Shown here: positions 52,429 to 61,890 of the stretch, in pieces
Position numbering within the stretch: position 1 is the first letter of the stretch
Layout of the letters: each line of letters begins with the position of its first letter
Assembly (NCBI RefSeq): GCF_009933255.1
Contig: NZ_MAEI01000010.1
Span: forward strand, 29,694 to 93,693
Length of the DNA stretch: 64,000 nt
Source of the DNA: Enterococcus diestrammenae
GTDB lineage: Bacteria; Bacillota; Bacilli; Lactobacillales; Enterococcaceae
Direction of reading: 5' to 3'
Position numbers and translations under genes: made by a program
The notes under the pieces: model-generated
What the model was told of the DNA's origin: nothing
Seen by the model: the letters and a program-made list of their open reading frames with translations, nothing else
Databases searched by the model: none

Positions 52429-53019
52429 CTATAAAATCGTCCCCTTGGTGGAAGGAATCTCATCTGGTGCCAGCTGATTGATGGCTACTGCATCCGCCAA
52501 GGCACGGCCGAAACCTTTAAAACAAGCCTCCACGATATGGTGACTATTTTTGCCTGCCAACTGTTGCAAATGAATCGCTGCCCCCAATTCCCGAGCAAAA
52601 GCCACAAAAAATTCCTCTACCAGCTCCGTATCAAAATCTCCGATACGCTGTGCGGAAATAGCCAAATTGAGACAGGCGATGCCACGGCCACTGATGTCTA
52701 GCGCTGCTACCACCAAGGTTTCATCCATCGGCAAAATCATACTGCCGTAGCGGATAATCCCCCGCCGATCTCCCAAAGCTTCCGAAAATGCTCGTCCCAA
52801 TACGATGGCGATATCTTCAGCAGTATGATGACCATCCACCCAGACGTCTCCGTCAGCGTTCAGTTCCAAATCAAAACGACCGTGGCGAGCGAACAGTTCC
52901 AACATATGATCCAAAAAGCCGATTTTAGTTTTAATCTGTTGCTTTCCCGTACCGTCGATGTTTAATTTACAAGTAATTTTCGTCTCAGAAGTATTCCGAG
53001 TAATATTTGCTGTTCTCAT
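52429..53019 (-). CDS. hisB: Imidazoleglycerol-phosphate dehydratase
   Basis: 196 residues from ATG 53019. Monofunctional: it has the manganese motifs GFLDHMLELFARHG, DGHHTAEDIAIVLG and KNSHHIVEACFKGF, but no HAD phosphatase domain, matching the separate hisJ. Follows hisC by 50 bp. Confidence 0.97.
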   Translation of the reverse strand: MRTANITRNTSETKITCKLNIDGTGKQQIKTKIGFLDHMLELFARHGRFDLELNADGDVWVDGHHTAEDIAIVLGRAFSEALGDRRGIIRYGSMILPMDETLVVAALDISGRGIACLNLAISAQRIGDFDTELVEEFFVAFARELGAAIHLQQLAGKNSHHIVEACFKGFGRALADAVAINQLAPDEIPSTKGTIL

Positions 53020-53069
53020 GAAACCATCCTTTCTCAATTCAAATCAGCGGATCTTTGACAAGTCTAGCC

Positions 53070-54116
53070 TCAATCCACCAATTCCCTTAAGGCTGCCAAT
53101 AATTGCGCCATCTCGGCTTGGGTGCCAATGGTGATACGCAAATAGTCTTTGATGCGGGCTTTGTCAAACCAGCGCACCAAAATTTTCCGTTCCTTCAAAG
53201 CCGGATACAGCTGGGCCCCAGAAATTTCCGGGTGCTTGACAAAAAGGAAGTTGGTCGCTGAAGGTAAGACGTCAAAACCTAAATCAGCTAGTGCTTGCGC
53301 TGTCCATTTACGGCTAGCCAAGGTTTTTTCAAGGCAAGCTTGGTGATAGTCTATGTCGGCTAAAGCGGCCTGGCCGGCTGCCATAGTCATGCCATTGACA
53401 CTATACGGGTTAAAACTAAATTTCACGCGGTTTAATTCAGCAATCAAAGCCGGTTGTGCCACGGCATAGCCTAAGCGAGCCCCCGCCAGCTGCCAGGATT
53501 TGGAAAAAGTTCCCACCACTAGCAAATTGGCGTGATCTTTGACATAAGGCACCATGCTCTGGCCACCAAATGCCACATAGGCTTCATCGACAATCACCAG
53601 CCGCTTAGGATTAGCAGCTACTAGCTGTAAAATCGCCTCCGCCGGCAGCCCCAGACTAGTCGGGGCATTGGGATTGGCAAAGATAATCGTACCTTCACAA
53701 TCTTGGTAATCCGCCAAATCGATGGTTAAATCCTCTCGCAATGGCATCACCTGGGCCTTCAAGCCATACAACTGAGCAAAAACCGAATAGAAGCCGTAAG
53801 TAATATCGGGAAATGCCACCCCATGCCCCATCAACCCTTGGAAACAAAAGGCCAAAACTTCATCACTGCCATTACCGACAAAAACCTGCTCTGCCGGAAC
53901 TTGCAAATAATCTCCTAGTGCTTGTCGCAAACTTTGGCAAGTCGGATCCGCGTATAATTGTAAATTGGCGGCGGCTTGTGTCACGGCTTGGGCGACTCCT
54001 GGTGCTGGAGGATAGGCACTTTCGTTGGTATTCAATTTGATAAAATCCTTTGTTTTTGGCTGCTCCCCGGGAACATAAGGGGCCAGTTGTGCTACTCGTG
54101 GGTCGAGAAAATCCAT
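53070..54116 (-). CDS. hisC: Histidinol-phosphate aminotransferase
   Basis: 348 residues, fold type I PLP enzyme. KLNTNESAYPPAPG at the N-terminus, YADPTCQSLRQAL, FVGNGSDEVL, FANPNAPTSLG, VDEAYVAFGG and the PLP lysine in TFSKSWQLAGARLGYAV. Placed between hisD and hisB; 4 bp after hisD. Confidence 0.95.
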   Translation of the reverse strand: MDFLDPRVAQLAPYVPGEQPKTKDFIKLNTNESAYPPAPGVAQAVTQAAANLQLYADPTCQSLRQALGDYLQVPAEQVFVGNGSDEVLAFCFQGLMGHGVAFPDITYGFYSVFAQLYGLKAQVMPLREDLTIDLADYQDCEGTIIFANPNAPTSLGLPAEAILQLVAANPKRLVIVDEAYVAFGGQSMVPYVKDHANLLVVGTFSKSWQLAGARLGYAVAQPALIAELNRVKFSFNPYSVNGMTMAAGQAALADIDYHQACLEKTLASRKWTAQALADLGFDVLPSATNFLFVKHPEISGAQLYPALKERKILVRWFDKARIKDYLRITIGTQAEMAQLLAALRELVD

Positions 54117-54120
54117 CTGT

Positions 54121-55395
54121 TTATTCCCCTTTCCGCAATCGAATCGAGTTGGCGTGACCGCCTAGCCCTTCTGTTTCGGCAAATAAAATCACATCATCAG
54201 CCGCTGCTCGCATCGCTGCCTCCCCATAGTACAAGTACTGAGAGTGTTTGACGAAATCATCCACCGATAATGGTGAATAAAACCGAGCCGTGCCTTCTGT
54301 CGGTAGCGTGTGGTTCGGTCCAGCTAGATAATCCCCCAAAACTTCTGGGGTATTGTGCCCCAAGAAGACTGAGCCCGCATTTTCCACTTGGTCCAACCAA
54401 GCAAAAGGTTCAGCGACACACAACTCTAAGTGTTCTGGTGCCACTTCATTGGCGGCTGCAATGGCTTCTTCTAGGCTGGATACCAAGATAATTTTGCCGT
54501 TATTGGCTAAAGATTGTTCAATAATCGCTTTCCGCGGTAGCAAAGCTGTTTGCCGTTCGACTTCCACCGCCGTTTTTTCGGCGATATCCCGATTGGTGGT
54601 GACCAAAATGGCTTGGGCGTTGATATCGTGTTCGGCTTGGGCCAACATATCTGCCGCTAACGTCACCGGATTGGCCGTTTCGTCTGCCACGATCAAGACA
54701 TCTGACGGGCCGGCAATCATATCGATGTCCACTTTGCCGTAAACCAAACGTTTGGCAGCGGCTACGTAGATATTGCCGGGGCCGACGATTTTATCGACTT
54801 TCGGTACTGATTCTGTCCCGTAAGCTAGCGCCGCCACAGCTTGCGCACCGCCGACACGGTAAATTTCATCCACGCCAGCGACTTTTGCGGCTGCCAAAAT
54901 AGCGGGATTGACACTGCCATCTTGCAGTGGCGGTGTTACCAAGACGATTTTCTTCACGCCAGCAATTTTGGCCGGCACGGCGTTCATCAAGACAGTCGAA
55001 GGATAGGCAGCCGTCCCCCCAGGAACATAAATCCCGACTTTGGCTAAAGGTATCACCCGTTGCCCCATCACGGCCCCCTTTCGTGTCATCATAAACCCTT
55101 GGGAAACTTGTTTTTCGTGGAACTCGGCGATATTATTCTTGGCAGTTTCTAGCACTTTCAAGAAGTCTGGATTGACTTGTGCTAGCGCTGCTTCGATTTC
55201 CGCATCCGTCACTTTCAATTCCGTAACTATCGCCTGATCAAACTTAGCGGAGTAGTCAATCAAGGCCGCATCCCCATTTTGGCGGACCGTGTCGATGATT
55301 TCTTGCACCACTTGAGCATAATCACTTGTTTCAGCGGTATTGGTTTGAGTTAATTGGGCGATGCTTTGCTCTTTGCTGTCAAAAATTTCAATCAT
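54121..55395 (-). CDS. hisD: Histidinol dehydrogenase
   Basis: 424 residues, full length. GKVGIYVPGGTAAYPS-like segment (LAKVGIYVPGGTAAYPS), DKIVGPGNIYVAAAKRLV, DMIAGPSDVLIVAD, LAQAEHDINAQAILVT and the HNTPEVLGDYLAGPNHTLPT zinc/catalytic region. Oxidises histidinol to histidine in two NAD-dependent steps. Overlaps hisZG by 4 nt. Confidence 0.97.
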   Translation of the reverse strand: MIEIFDSKEQSIAQLTQTNTAETSDYAQVVQEIIDTVRQNGDAALIDYSAKFDQAIVTELKVTDAEIEAALAQVNPDFLKVLETAKNNIAEFHEKQVSQGFMMTRKGAVMGQRVIPLAKVGIYVPGGTAAYPSTVLMNAVPAKIAGVKKIVLVTPPLQDGSVNPAILAAAKVAGVDEIYRVGGAQAVAALAYGTESVPKVDKIVGPGNIYVAAAKRLVYGKVDIDMIAGPSDVLIVADETANPVTLAADMLAQAEHDINAQAILVTTNRDIAEKTAVEVERQTALLPRKAIIEQSLANNGKIILVSSLEEAIAAANEVAPEHLELCVAEPFAWLDQVENAGSVFLGHNTPEVLGDYLAGPNHTLPTEGTARFYSPLSVDDFVKHSQYLYYGEAAMRAAADDVILFAETEGLGGHANSIRLRKGE

Positions 55396-56954
55396 TTTTG
55401 GTCACTCACTTTCTCTACAACTTCGGTAATCGCAGCTTTTTTAAAACGCCAAGAGGAACGGTTAACAATCAGGTGGGCACTGGATTCATCAATCTCTTCC
55501 AGTACTACCAGATCGTTTTCTTTCAAGGTGGTACCAGTCTCGACAATATCCACGATAACATCCGCCAATCCGACAATCGGTGCCAACTCGATGGAACCAT
55601 TTAAATAAATCGTCTCAATCGGCTGGCTACGATCTCCAAAATACTGCCGCGTGATATTGGTATACTTGGTGGCGACCTTCAAAGGCCGCGTCGGATCAAT
55701 GGTGAAATCTCGGGGTCCTGCTACGGCAATCCGGCAAACCCCTAAGTTAAAGCGCAACAGGTCGATGACGTCAGCTTCGGTTTCCAATAAAATATCCCGA
55801 CCGACAATGCCGATATCCGCCGCTCCATGTTCCACATAGCTGGCAACATCACTAGGTTTTACCAAGAAAAAGCGGATGTTATTGGTTTCATCTTCAAAAA
55901 CCAGTTTGCGGCTATCATCCAATAAATTCGCCGTCACCAAGCCCGCATCACGAAACAGCTCATACACGGCCTGCCCCATCCGCCCCTTTGGCAATGCCAC
56001 GTTGAGCATCCGCGTTTTCATGCCTGCCTCTTTGGACCGGTTTTGATCCAAACGATCCAAATGAATCCCAAAACCAATGGCCTGTTGCGGCTTGCCTAGC
56101 GCTTGGAATAGTCCGTCATAGCGTCCGCCAAACAACAGTGCTTGGGGAATATTTTCGATAAAACCTTGGAAAATCAGCCCGCTGTAATAATTGGTGTCAT
56201 TCACCGTCGAAAGATCGAACAATAGCTGGACATTTTCTGGTAATTGCTGTTGCTTCAAGACTTTAGCCCCCTCTGCCAACGACTGCAAGGCTGTGGTGGC
56301 TTCCGGCCAGCCTGCTGCCGTTGCCAAAGCTTTCGGCAATTCGCGATAAAAATCCCCCGACAATTTCATTAAAGCCATCAACTGCTGGGTCCGTTGGGGT
56401 GAGACCCCGCCTTTTTCAGCTAGCTGCGCCAACTCAGAAAAATTTTTGTTTTTCAAACGATTGAAGACTTTACCCCGACAATGATCCGGAAATAAATCCA
56501 AAATCGCCGCAATCAAACCACTATGAGACAGTTCCAATTTACCCTTGCCGATTTCTGACAAAGAGGCCAACGCTAGCATCACCACATCTACCTCTGTCTG
56601 CAAGGAGACTTCCCCGATGACCTCGATTCCCACCTGATTGATCTGGCGGTATTCATCAGACTTGCGGTTATGACGGTAAACATTTTCGTTGTAATACACT
56701 TTGCGGCTCGCTCCTGCCGGCGTATTCTTCACAATGGATAAAGTCACATCCGGATTCAGCGCCAAAAGTCGACCGTCGTTACCATTAAATTTGATGACAT
56801 CGTCCCCGGAAAGGAAATTTTTCTGCTCCAGGTAAAAATGGTACTCCTCAAAACTCGCCAGGCGAAACAAATCATAGCCTCGCTCCTCATACAATTCCCG
56901 CAATTTCAGAGCAATCGCCTCTTCTTTACGCAGGATATTTTCCTTTACTTCCAT
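55392..56954 (-). CDS. hisZG: Fused ATP phosphoribosyltransferase: HisZ regulatory + HisG catalytic
   Basis: 520 residues. Residues 1-311 are HisZ, a HisRS-like regulatory subunit (LRELYEERGYDLFRLASFEEY, NPDVTLSIVKNTPAG, LFGGRYDGLFQALGKPQQAIGFG). Residues 312-520 are short-form HisG (LNVALPKGRMGQAVYELFRDA, DIGIVGRDIL, GLADVIVDIVETGTTLKEN). The two normally form a hetero-octamer from separate genes. Between them, codons read R-S-K-E-A-G, and the DNA there is AAAGAGGCAGGC just before the M312 codon, a ribosome binding site for a former separate hisG. Internal initiation at 56021 could still give free HisG. First gene after the T-box. Confidence 0.92.
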   Translation of the reverse strand: MEVKENILRKEEAIALKLRELYEERGYDLFRLASFEEYHFYLEQKNFLSGDDVIKFNGNDGRLLALNPDVTLSIVKNTPAGASRKVYYNENVYRHNRKSDEYRQINQVGIEVIGEVSLQTEVDVVMLALASLSEIGKGKLELSHSGLIAAILDLFPDHCRGKVFNRLKNKNFSELAQLAEKGGVSPQRTQQLMALMKLSGDFYRELPKALATAAGWPEATTALQSLAEGAKVLKQQQLPENVQLLFDLSTVNDTNYYSGLIFQGFIENIPQALLFGGRYDGLFQALGKPQQAIGFGIHLDRLDQNRSKEAGMKTRMLNVALPKGRMGQAVYELFRDAGLVTANLLDDSRKLVFEDETNNIRFFLVKPSDVASYVEHGAADIGIVGRDILLETEADVIDLLRFNLGVCRIAVAGPRDFTIDPTRPLKVATKYTNITRQYFGDRSQPIETIYLNGSIELAPIVGLADVIVDIVETGTTLKENDLVVLEEIDESSAHLIVNRSSWRFKKAAITEVVEKVSDQK

Positions 56955-57003
56955 TTGTTGACCTCCTCTTTACCACATGCGCTATCTGTCGTTAACCATT
57001 TGT

Positions 57004-57131
57004 CGAAAATACGTTTTGCAGGGGCACAGCCTCTACGCCAGTCAAACGCCTTAGTCAAATCACCGAGTTTTCAATGTGTCCTTCTTTGAAAACTGACAAG
57101 CCACATTAACGCAAAAAACGCCCCGAAAAAT
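57004..57131 (-). repeat. Structured repeat, copy A (between his T-box and hisZG)
   Basis: Shares with 61891-62016, in the same orientation relative to the downstream operon, the blocks TTTTTCGGGG, GTGGCTTGTC, a GTTTTC...GAAAAC hairpin and GGCTGTGCCCCTGC (or GACGCTGTGCCCCTGC), with variable spacers between. The hairpin differs in sequence between copies while staying paired. Confidence 0.6.
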
Positions 57132-57142
57132 TAAAGATACAC

Positions 57143-57400
57143 AAAAAACGCCCTCTGGTAATACAACCAAAGGACGTTGATAACGTGGTTCCACCTTTTT
57201 TCACCCTGTCCTCGCAGGCAGGATCTCAGCAAGTCATCTAGCAATGACCGTAGCTATATCGGGCTAACCCGGATCTTCCTACAACACTCAGAAGACCGAC
57301 TCCAAGATGTGTTTCACTACCGCGCACACGTCCTTTTCCACCAGCCAAGGACTCTCTTTGGTTTGCTACGATGGTTACTCTTCTTGTCATAGTCTATATA
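57143..57400 (-). promoter_or_regulatory. Histidine T-box riboswitch
   Basis: On the minus strand: AGAGAG (57357-57352), stem I with the loop sequence GTGAAACACATC whose CAC (57311-57309) is a histidine specifier codon, and the T-box sequence AAGGTGGAACCACG (57197-57184). It ends in a terminator AACGTCCTTTGGT / ACCAGAGGGCGTT plus TTTTTT (57178-57143), which competes with an antiterminator formed by the T-box. Uncharged tRNA-His would switch the his operon on. The rest of 56955-57589 has no gene. Confidence 0.9.
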
Positions 57401-57589
57401 TAATCGATGTTGTCCTAAAGTTTACGGCGCTTCATCAGAAAAGTCAATCTTTTTTATGCTAAATTGTTCACTTTTCGGATAATTATTCGTAAACCTTGCC
57501 GTAATCGTCGTCATCATCGCCTTTTTTCGTGGTTGGTTACCTTTAAGTATACAGCAGGAGCCCTCTTGTGAAAACGCTCTATTTTATTT

Positions 57590-58117
57590 TCAGGCCTCTT
57601 TATGAGTCATCTCCATAAAAAGCGTCTGGGCTTTTTTGAAAACCCGGGTTTCCTTCAGTTTAAACAAGACAAAGCCTGCCATAGCCGCACCGATAAAACT
57701 CGCCCCCACAAACCGTGGTGTATAAATCAGCCAGTACAACCCCTGTTGGCTGCCAGTAAACCAAACCATCACAGGATAAGAAAGCAACGAACCCAAAATC
57801 CCCGTACCGATGATTTCTCCCACCATCGAGCCCCAGACTTGGCCCCCAGTCAGGCGATACCCCCAGCCTGCCAACAAAGCCCCTAACACTGAGCCGGTCA
57901 ATGCTAGCGGCGGAATCCCTAGCAATAACATTCGTAAAACACCACAACTGGCCGCCATCCCCGTAGCATAAGCGGGACCCAACAAGACCCCGGCAATAAT
58001 ATTGATAACACTAGACATGGGCGCCATCCCCTCGATGCGCATGATGGGTGATAACACCACGTCTAAGGCAATCATCAATGCCAACAACGTTAATTTTTGA
58101 ACCTGGCTTGTTTTCAT
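57590..58117 (-). CDS. thiW: ECF transporter S component, ThiW-like
   Basis: 175 residues from ATG 58117 behind GGAGGAG. Five or six helices with VVLSPIMRIEGMAPMSSVINIIAGVLLGP, the signature of ThiW (proposed thiazole transporter). It has no ATPase of its own; it likely shares the EcfT and ATPase of the operon. Last gene of the thiamine operon, 28 bp after tenA. Confidence 0.9.
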   Translation of the reverse strand: MKTSQVQKLTLLALMIALDVVLSPIMRIEGMAPMSSVINIIAGVLLGPAYATGMAASCGVLRMLLLGIPPLALTGSVLGALLAGWGYRLTGGQVWGSMVGEIIGTGILGSLLSYPVMVWFTGSQQGLYWLIYTPRFVGASFIGAAMAGFVLFKLKETRVFKKAQTLFMEMTHKEA

Positions 58118-58145
58118 AACATTTCTCCTCCTCGTAAACACCTTT

Positions 58146-58862
58146 TCAAATGCCTATCTCCCGCCTGTTAATCCCGTTTATCATACCCCCAATTGCTCCG
58201 GCAGGCCATGTTTCCAAGATCAACGCCATCTCCCAAAACTGATATTCCAACTGACTGGAGATGTAAAAAGCTGCCAGCATTTGTTCTTGTTCGTCAGCCG
58301 CGACCTCTTCATAGAGTCGGTCTAACAACTGGCGCTGCCTCATCACCTCTTGTTGCCCTGCCTCCCCAGCATAGGTAGCAATCCAACGCTGGTACAACGG
58401 ATTAGGCGAGCCACTAGCAATCAGCCTATCCCCGATTTCTTGGTACAGCCACGGACACGGCAATACTCCAGCACAAGCCGTCGCAACCGTCCCTTCCGCC
58501 AACTGCCGATACATATGGGAGACATAGTGATAAGCCGTTGGGGCAATGGGGGTAGTAGCAATTTCCTCTGGCGTAATTTCTAATTCCGCAAAAAATTCCT
58601 GACGAATCGCCAACTCACCAGCGGCCATCCCCTGACTATTGACCAACATCTGTTCTCGCACTGCTGCATCCGTCGTTTTTTCGGCAATCAATTGATAAAT
58701 CCTACCGAAATGTTCCAAATAATAACGGTCCTGCAACAAATAATAACGAAAAACAGTCGGCGCTAAAGTCCCTTCTGCTAACTGGCGAACAAACAAATGT
58801 TCAAAGCTCCCTTGCCAATAAGGATCGGCTACTTGTCGTGCCTTTTCCGTAAAAGTTTTCAT
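58146..58862 (-). CDS. tenA: Thiaminase II / aminopyrimidine aminohydrolase
   Basis: 238 residues from ATG 58862. TenA fold: SFEHLFVRQLAEGTL, FRYYLLQDRYYLEHF, the active cysteine in ATACAGVLPCPWLYQEIG and a C-terminal WEMALILE with the catalytic Glu. Salvages degraded thiamine by releasing HMP. Fits an operon for import of thiamine precursors. Confidence 0.93.
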   Translation of the reverse strand: MKTFTEKARQVADPYWQGSFEHLFVRQLAEGTLAPTVFRYYLLQDRYYLEHFGRIYQLIAEKTTDAAVREQMLVNSQGMAAGELAIRQEFFAELEITPEEIATTPIAPTAYHYVSHMYRQLAEGTVATACAGVLPCPWLYQEIGDRLIASGSPNPLYQRWIATYAGEAGQQEVMRQRQLLDRLYEEVAADEQEQMLAAFYISSQLEYQFWEMALILETWPAGAIGGMINGINRREIGI

Positions 58863-58884
58863 CAAATACCCCTCTCTTTTTTCA

Positions 58885-59604
58885 TCATTTAGCAGCAAAC
58901 ACTGCTAACACCAAAATCAAAATCACCACGACTAAGCCCCTTAAGGAACTCCGATAATGAATAAAACAACTGCGAGGCCCCTCTTCATCATAGCCATGAG
59001 CCAACAACGCCTCTTGGTATTGCTCCCGCCACCGCACAGCCACTAACAAGGTTTTCATATACAACAGCGGTGACCAAAAGGACAAGCGCTGACCTTTCAA
59101 TAGCGCGGCTTCTCGCATATTCTTGACTTCCCGCAACATCTCGGAAATCCCCTGGACCACCACCAAAATGCCGTAAACAAAATTTTGCGGCAAGCCCTGT
59201 TGTTCCAGATACAATAACAATTCCTCAAAGGAGACTCCCATGGCAAAAACCAAACCCAAGCCAGCAAAAGCAAAACAACGACTGGCTAGCACAAATGCCG
59301 TGCTCTCTGGATTGCCTTGCATAATCACCGCCCACCCAGCACTGACCGCTGGCAATATCGGCAAGACAAGCAAGGTCAGCAGACTTGCAAAGTGCTTTCT
59401 CACCACTAAAACGCCAAAGCAACAACCGATAATTACCAAGTTCAGCCAAAGCGTAGAACTAAAAGAAAGCACCAACGTTAATCCCAAGATCAAAACCGTC
59501 AGATTGACTACTTGAGTGGTTTGAGTAACAGCAGTAGTTTGTGCTTTTACATTCAGCGAGTCAGTAGTGATGGGTTTTTCCTTTGCTTCACTAAGTAAAC
59601 TCAT
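58885..59604 (-). CDS. ykoC: ECF transporter T component (YkoC-like)
   Basis: 239 residues, five or six helices. The two Arg-containing coupling motifs of EcfT are seen as MREAALLKGQRL and AHGYDEEGPRS (the usual A-R-G replaced by A-L-L-K-G and A-H-G-Y-D). Overlaps the ATPase gene by 4 nt. Connects the S components to the ATPase. Confidence 0.85.
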   Translation of the reverse strand: MSLLSEAKEKPITTDSLNVKAQTTAVTQTTQVVNLTVLILGLTLVLSFSSTLWLNLVIIGCCFGVLVVRKHFASLLTLLVLPILPAVSAGWAVIMQGNPESTAFVLASRCFAFAGLGLVFAMGVSFEELLLYLEQQGLPQNFVYGILVVVQGISEMLREVKNMREAALLKGQRLSFWSPLLYMKTLLVAVRWREQYQEALLAHGYDEEGPRSCFIHYRSSLRGLVVVILILVLAVFAAK

Positions 59605-60977
59605 TTTCTCGACTCCTTTTTTAAGTCCTGCAACTGTCCTGCCGCCAAGTGAACATGATGACGGCTGATTTGTGCCAATGGTTGCATGCGATGGGACACT
59701 ACTAAAACAGCCTCTTGCTGACTCTTTTTTGCTAAGACATCAGCAAAAAAGTCGCACCCCCGCTGATCCAAACTAGCAAAAGGTTCATCCAACAATAACA
59801 ACTCCCAAGGTCGTGACAAAATTCCTAACAACTGCACCATCTTCTTTTGCCCCTCACTCAGATGATAGACACTCCTATCCAAAAACTCCCTCAGTCCCAA
59901 TTTTTGCAAGCTGGCCTCTTGCTCTGCCGTCAGTTGATCTGCTTGCCAACCCCAAGAAACTAGCTCTTCTCGCACCGTCAATCCGGTAAACTGGTGCTGA
60001 GGATCTTGCACCCCTAGCGAAACTCGCCGATAAAGTGAGCGCCTCTTTGGTAGCGGTCGCCCTTCATAAAGATAACGTCCTCGGTATTTTTCCAGCTGCA
60101 TAATCGTCCGCAACAAAGTGGATTTGCCACTACCATTGGCCCCAGTCAAAGTGGTCAAGCCGGTTTGAAAGGTAAAATCACTAGGCTGCAACAAGGGCCG
60201 ACCTTTTTCAAATCCATAGCTAACTTGCTGCAACTGTAAACTCGCTGCATCTTCACATCCGCTCGCCATCGCAAGGGACCATTGCGGCTCGTGGTCTGGC
60301 AAATCCGCCACTGGCAACTCCTGCAAATGCCCCTCAGCAAGCAACAAGTGCCGATCCACCACTTCCTGATAACCTGCTAGATCATGATCCGCTAACAAAA
60401 TCGTCTTTCCCAGATCCCGCAACTGAGCCAACAGTTGCAATAAACGCCGACGACTGGCGGGATCGATGCTGGCAAAAGGTTCATCTAACAACAATATTGG
60501 CGAATCTAAAGCCAATAATACCGTCAAGGCACAACGCTGTTTTTCCCCTCCAGAAAGCTGATGAAACGGCTGATCCATCAGCGCTATCGTATCTGCCAAC
60601 TGACAAGCTTGTTGCATCTTTTCGGCAATTTTGCTCGGTGGTGTCTGAACATTTTCCAAAGCAAAGATTAGCTCCCGCCGCAGACTACCCATTGCAAATT
60701 GTCGACTGGGATTTTGCATCAGCAAGCCAGCCAGTTGAGCTTTTTGACAACCTACTACCTCTCGCAGATTACACCCAGCCAGAAAAATATCCCCCTCATA
60801 GGATAAGTCCAGCACTCCCGCTAGTATACGCAACAAAGTGGATTTACCACTACCGCTGTCTCCTCTAAGCAAACAAAATTCCCCTGCTGCTAACTTTAGC
60901 TGACAGTCTTTTAAAATCGGGGCCGCATCACTAGTCCTTCCCAATTGCCACAAACTCAGTCCTTGTAATGCAATCAT
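59601..60977 (-). CDS. ykoD: ECF transporter ATPase with two fused domains (YkoD-like)
   Basis: 458 residues made of two ATPase units. Unit 1 (about 5-220): Walker A RGDSGSGKST, signature LSGGEKQR, Walker B LLLDEPFASID. Unit 2 (about 245-458): Walker A TGANGSGKST, LSEGQKKM, LLLDEPFASLD. This fused form is typical of YkoD in ykoEDC operons for HMP/thiamine uptake. Overlaps both neighbours by 4 nt. Confidence 0.92.
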   Translation of the reverse strand: MIALQGLSLWQLGRTSDAAPILKDCQLKLAAGEFCLLRGDSGSGKSTLLRILAGVLDLSYEGDIFLAGCNLREVVGCQKAQLAGLLMQNPSRQFAMGSLRRELIFALENVQTPPSKIAEKMQQACQLADTIALMDQPFHQLSGGEKQRCALTVLLALDSPILLLDEPFASIDPASRRRLLQLLAQLRDLGKTILLADHDLAGYQEVVDRHLLLAEGHLQELPVADLPDHEPQWSLAMASGCEDAASLQLQQVSYGFEKGRPLLQPSDFTFQTGLTTLTGANGSGKSTLLRTIMQLEKYRGRYLYEGRPLPKRRSLYRRVSLGVQDPQHQFTGLTVREELVSWGWQADQLTAEQEASLQKLGLREFLDRSVYHLSEGQKKMVQLLGILSRPWELLLLDEPFASLDQRGCDFFADVLAKKSQQEAVLVVSHRMQPLAQISRHHVHLAAGQLQDLKKESRK

Positions 60978-61537
60978 CCTCTCGTCACCGCCAATTGTTG
61001 GACTTTATCATAAAGTTTCATGATGGCCTGCACTAAAATCACCCCGAAGAAAATCACCGAAAGCAGCCTTACTATCAATAAGCTCACCACCATGCCTACG
61101 CCTAGTGCCCCATAGCCAAATTTGAAAAATTCATAGAAAAAGCTCAACGCCGTCGTCCCAAATGCTCCGATTAGCAAGTGCCAACTATCATAACGGCGAT
61201 ATCGTCCTGCTAAAAAGCCCAACTCCGTCCCAGCGCCCTGCAACAGCCCCGAAACTAACACTCCCGGCCCAAAATAACTGCCATACAGCATCTCTGCCAA
61301 AGCTGCCAGCACTTCCCCTAGCACTGCGCTTCCCGGCCGTCGCACCAACATCCCCGCCACCGGTGCTGCCATCGTCCACAACCCGAACAAGATTTCATTG
61401 GCAAAAGGGCCATAGCCCAAAGGCGTCAAAACCGCCGTCAATAATGCATACAACACCCCCGCTCCCATAAAAATCGCTCCAAACAAAAACGCAATCAACG
61501 CTAGGAACAATACTTCTTGTAACCGCCATTTTTTCAT
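60974..61537 (-). CDS. ykoE: ECF transporter S component YkoE (thiamine precursor)
   Basis: 187 residues from ATG 61537. Five or six helices, with FGAIFMGAGVLYALLTAVLTP and FLFGLWTMAAPVAGMLVRRPG-like segments (EILFGLWTMAAPVAGMLVRR) and an E-MLYGSYFGPGVLVSGLLQGAG region that is diagnostic of YkoE. First gene after the TPP riboswitch, so thiamine or HMP import is well supported. Confidence 0.92.
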   Translation of the reverse strand: MKKWRLQEVLFLALIAFLFGAIFMGAGVLYALLTAVLTPLGYGPFANEILFGLWTMAAPVAGMLVRRPGSAVLGEVLAALAEMLYGSYFGPGVLVSGLLQGAGTELGFLAGRYRRYDSWHLLIGAFGTTALSFFYEFFKFGYGALGVGMVVSLLIVRLLSVIFFGVILVQAIMKLYDKVQQLAVTRG

Positions 61538-61638
61538 CAAAAAAACCCCTTTCCTCATTCAATTACGAAACAAAAAGGGGTAGACCGACACCATGATGAA
61601 CTATCCACTAGCTTTGGAGAGAGTTTCCCCTCCAAAAA

Positions 61639-61777
61639 AGAAACACCCCACCAGATTTTTTCTCTGATGGGGTGCATAAATAAGCCAATTCATGGTTGAT
61701 CCTAGACATTTCCCTGCGTCAGTTCTAACTGCATCAGGTTCAATGGGTATAATCTCAGCTTTGCAGCACCCCAAATG
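61639..61777 (-). promoter_or_regulatory. TPP riboswitch with terminator
   Basis: On the minus strand: GGGGTGC (61775-61769), GCTGAGA (61759-61753), ACCCATTGAACCTGATG, then CAGTTAGAACTGACGCAGGGAA, i.e. the full THI-box. It is followed by a terminator at 61676-61639 (GCACCCCATCAGA / TCTGGTGGGGTG plus T-run). Represses ykoEDC-tenA-thiW when thiamine pyrophosphate is plentiful. Confidence 0.95.
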
Positions 61778-61890
61778 TTTCTATTCAAATGTGACCACAG
61801 TGTAGCACATAATGTTGCCAAGTACCATATTTTTCGATGAAATTGTGAGAATGGTACGGACAGCTATTTCTTCGATGCCAAGACACTCTC

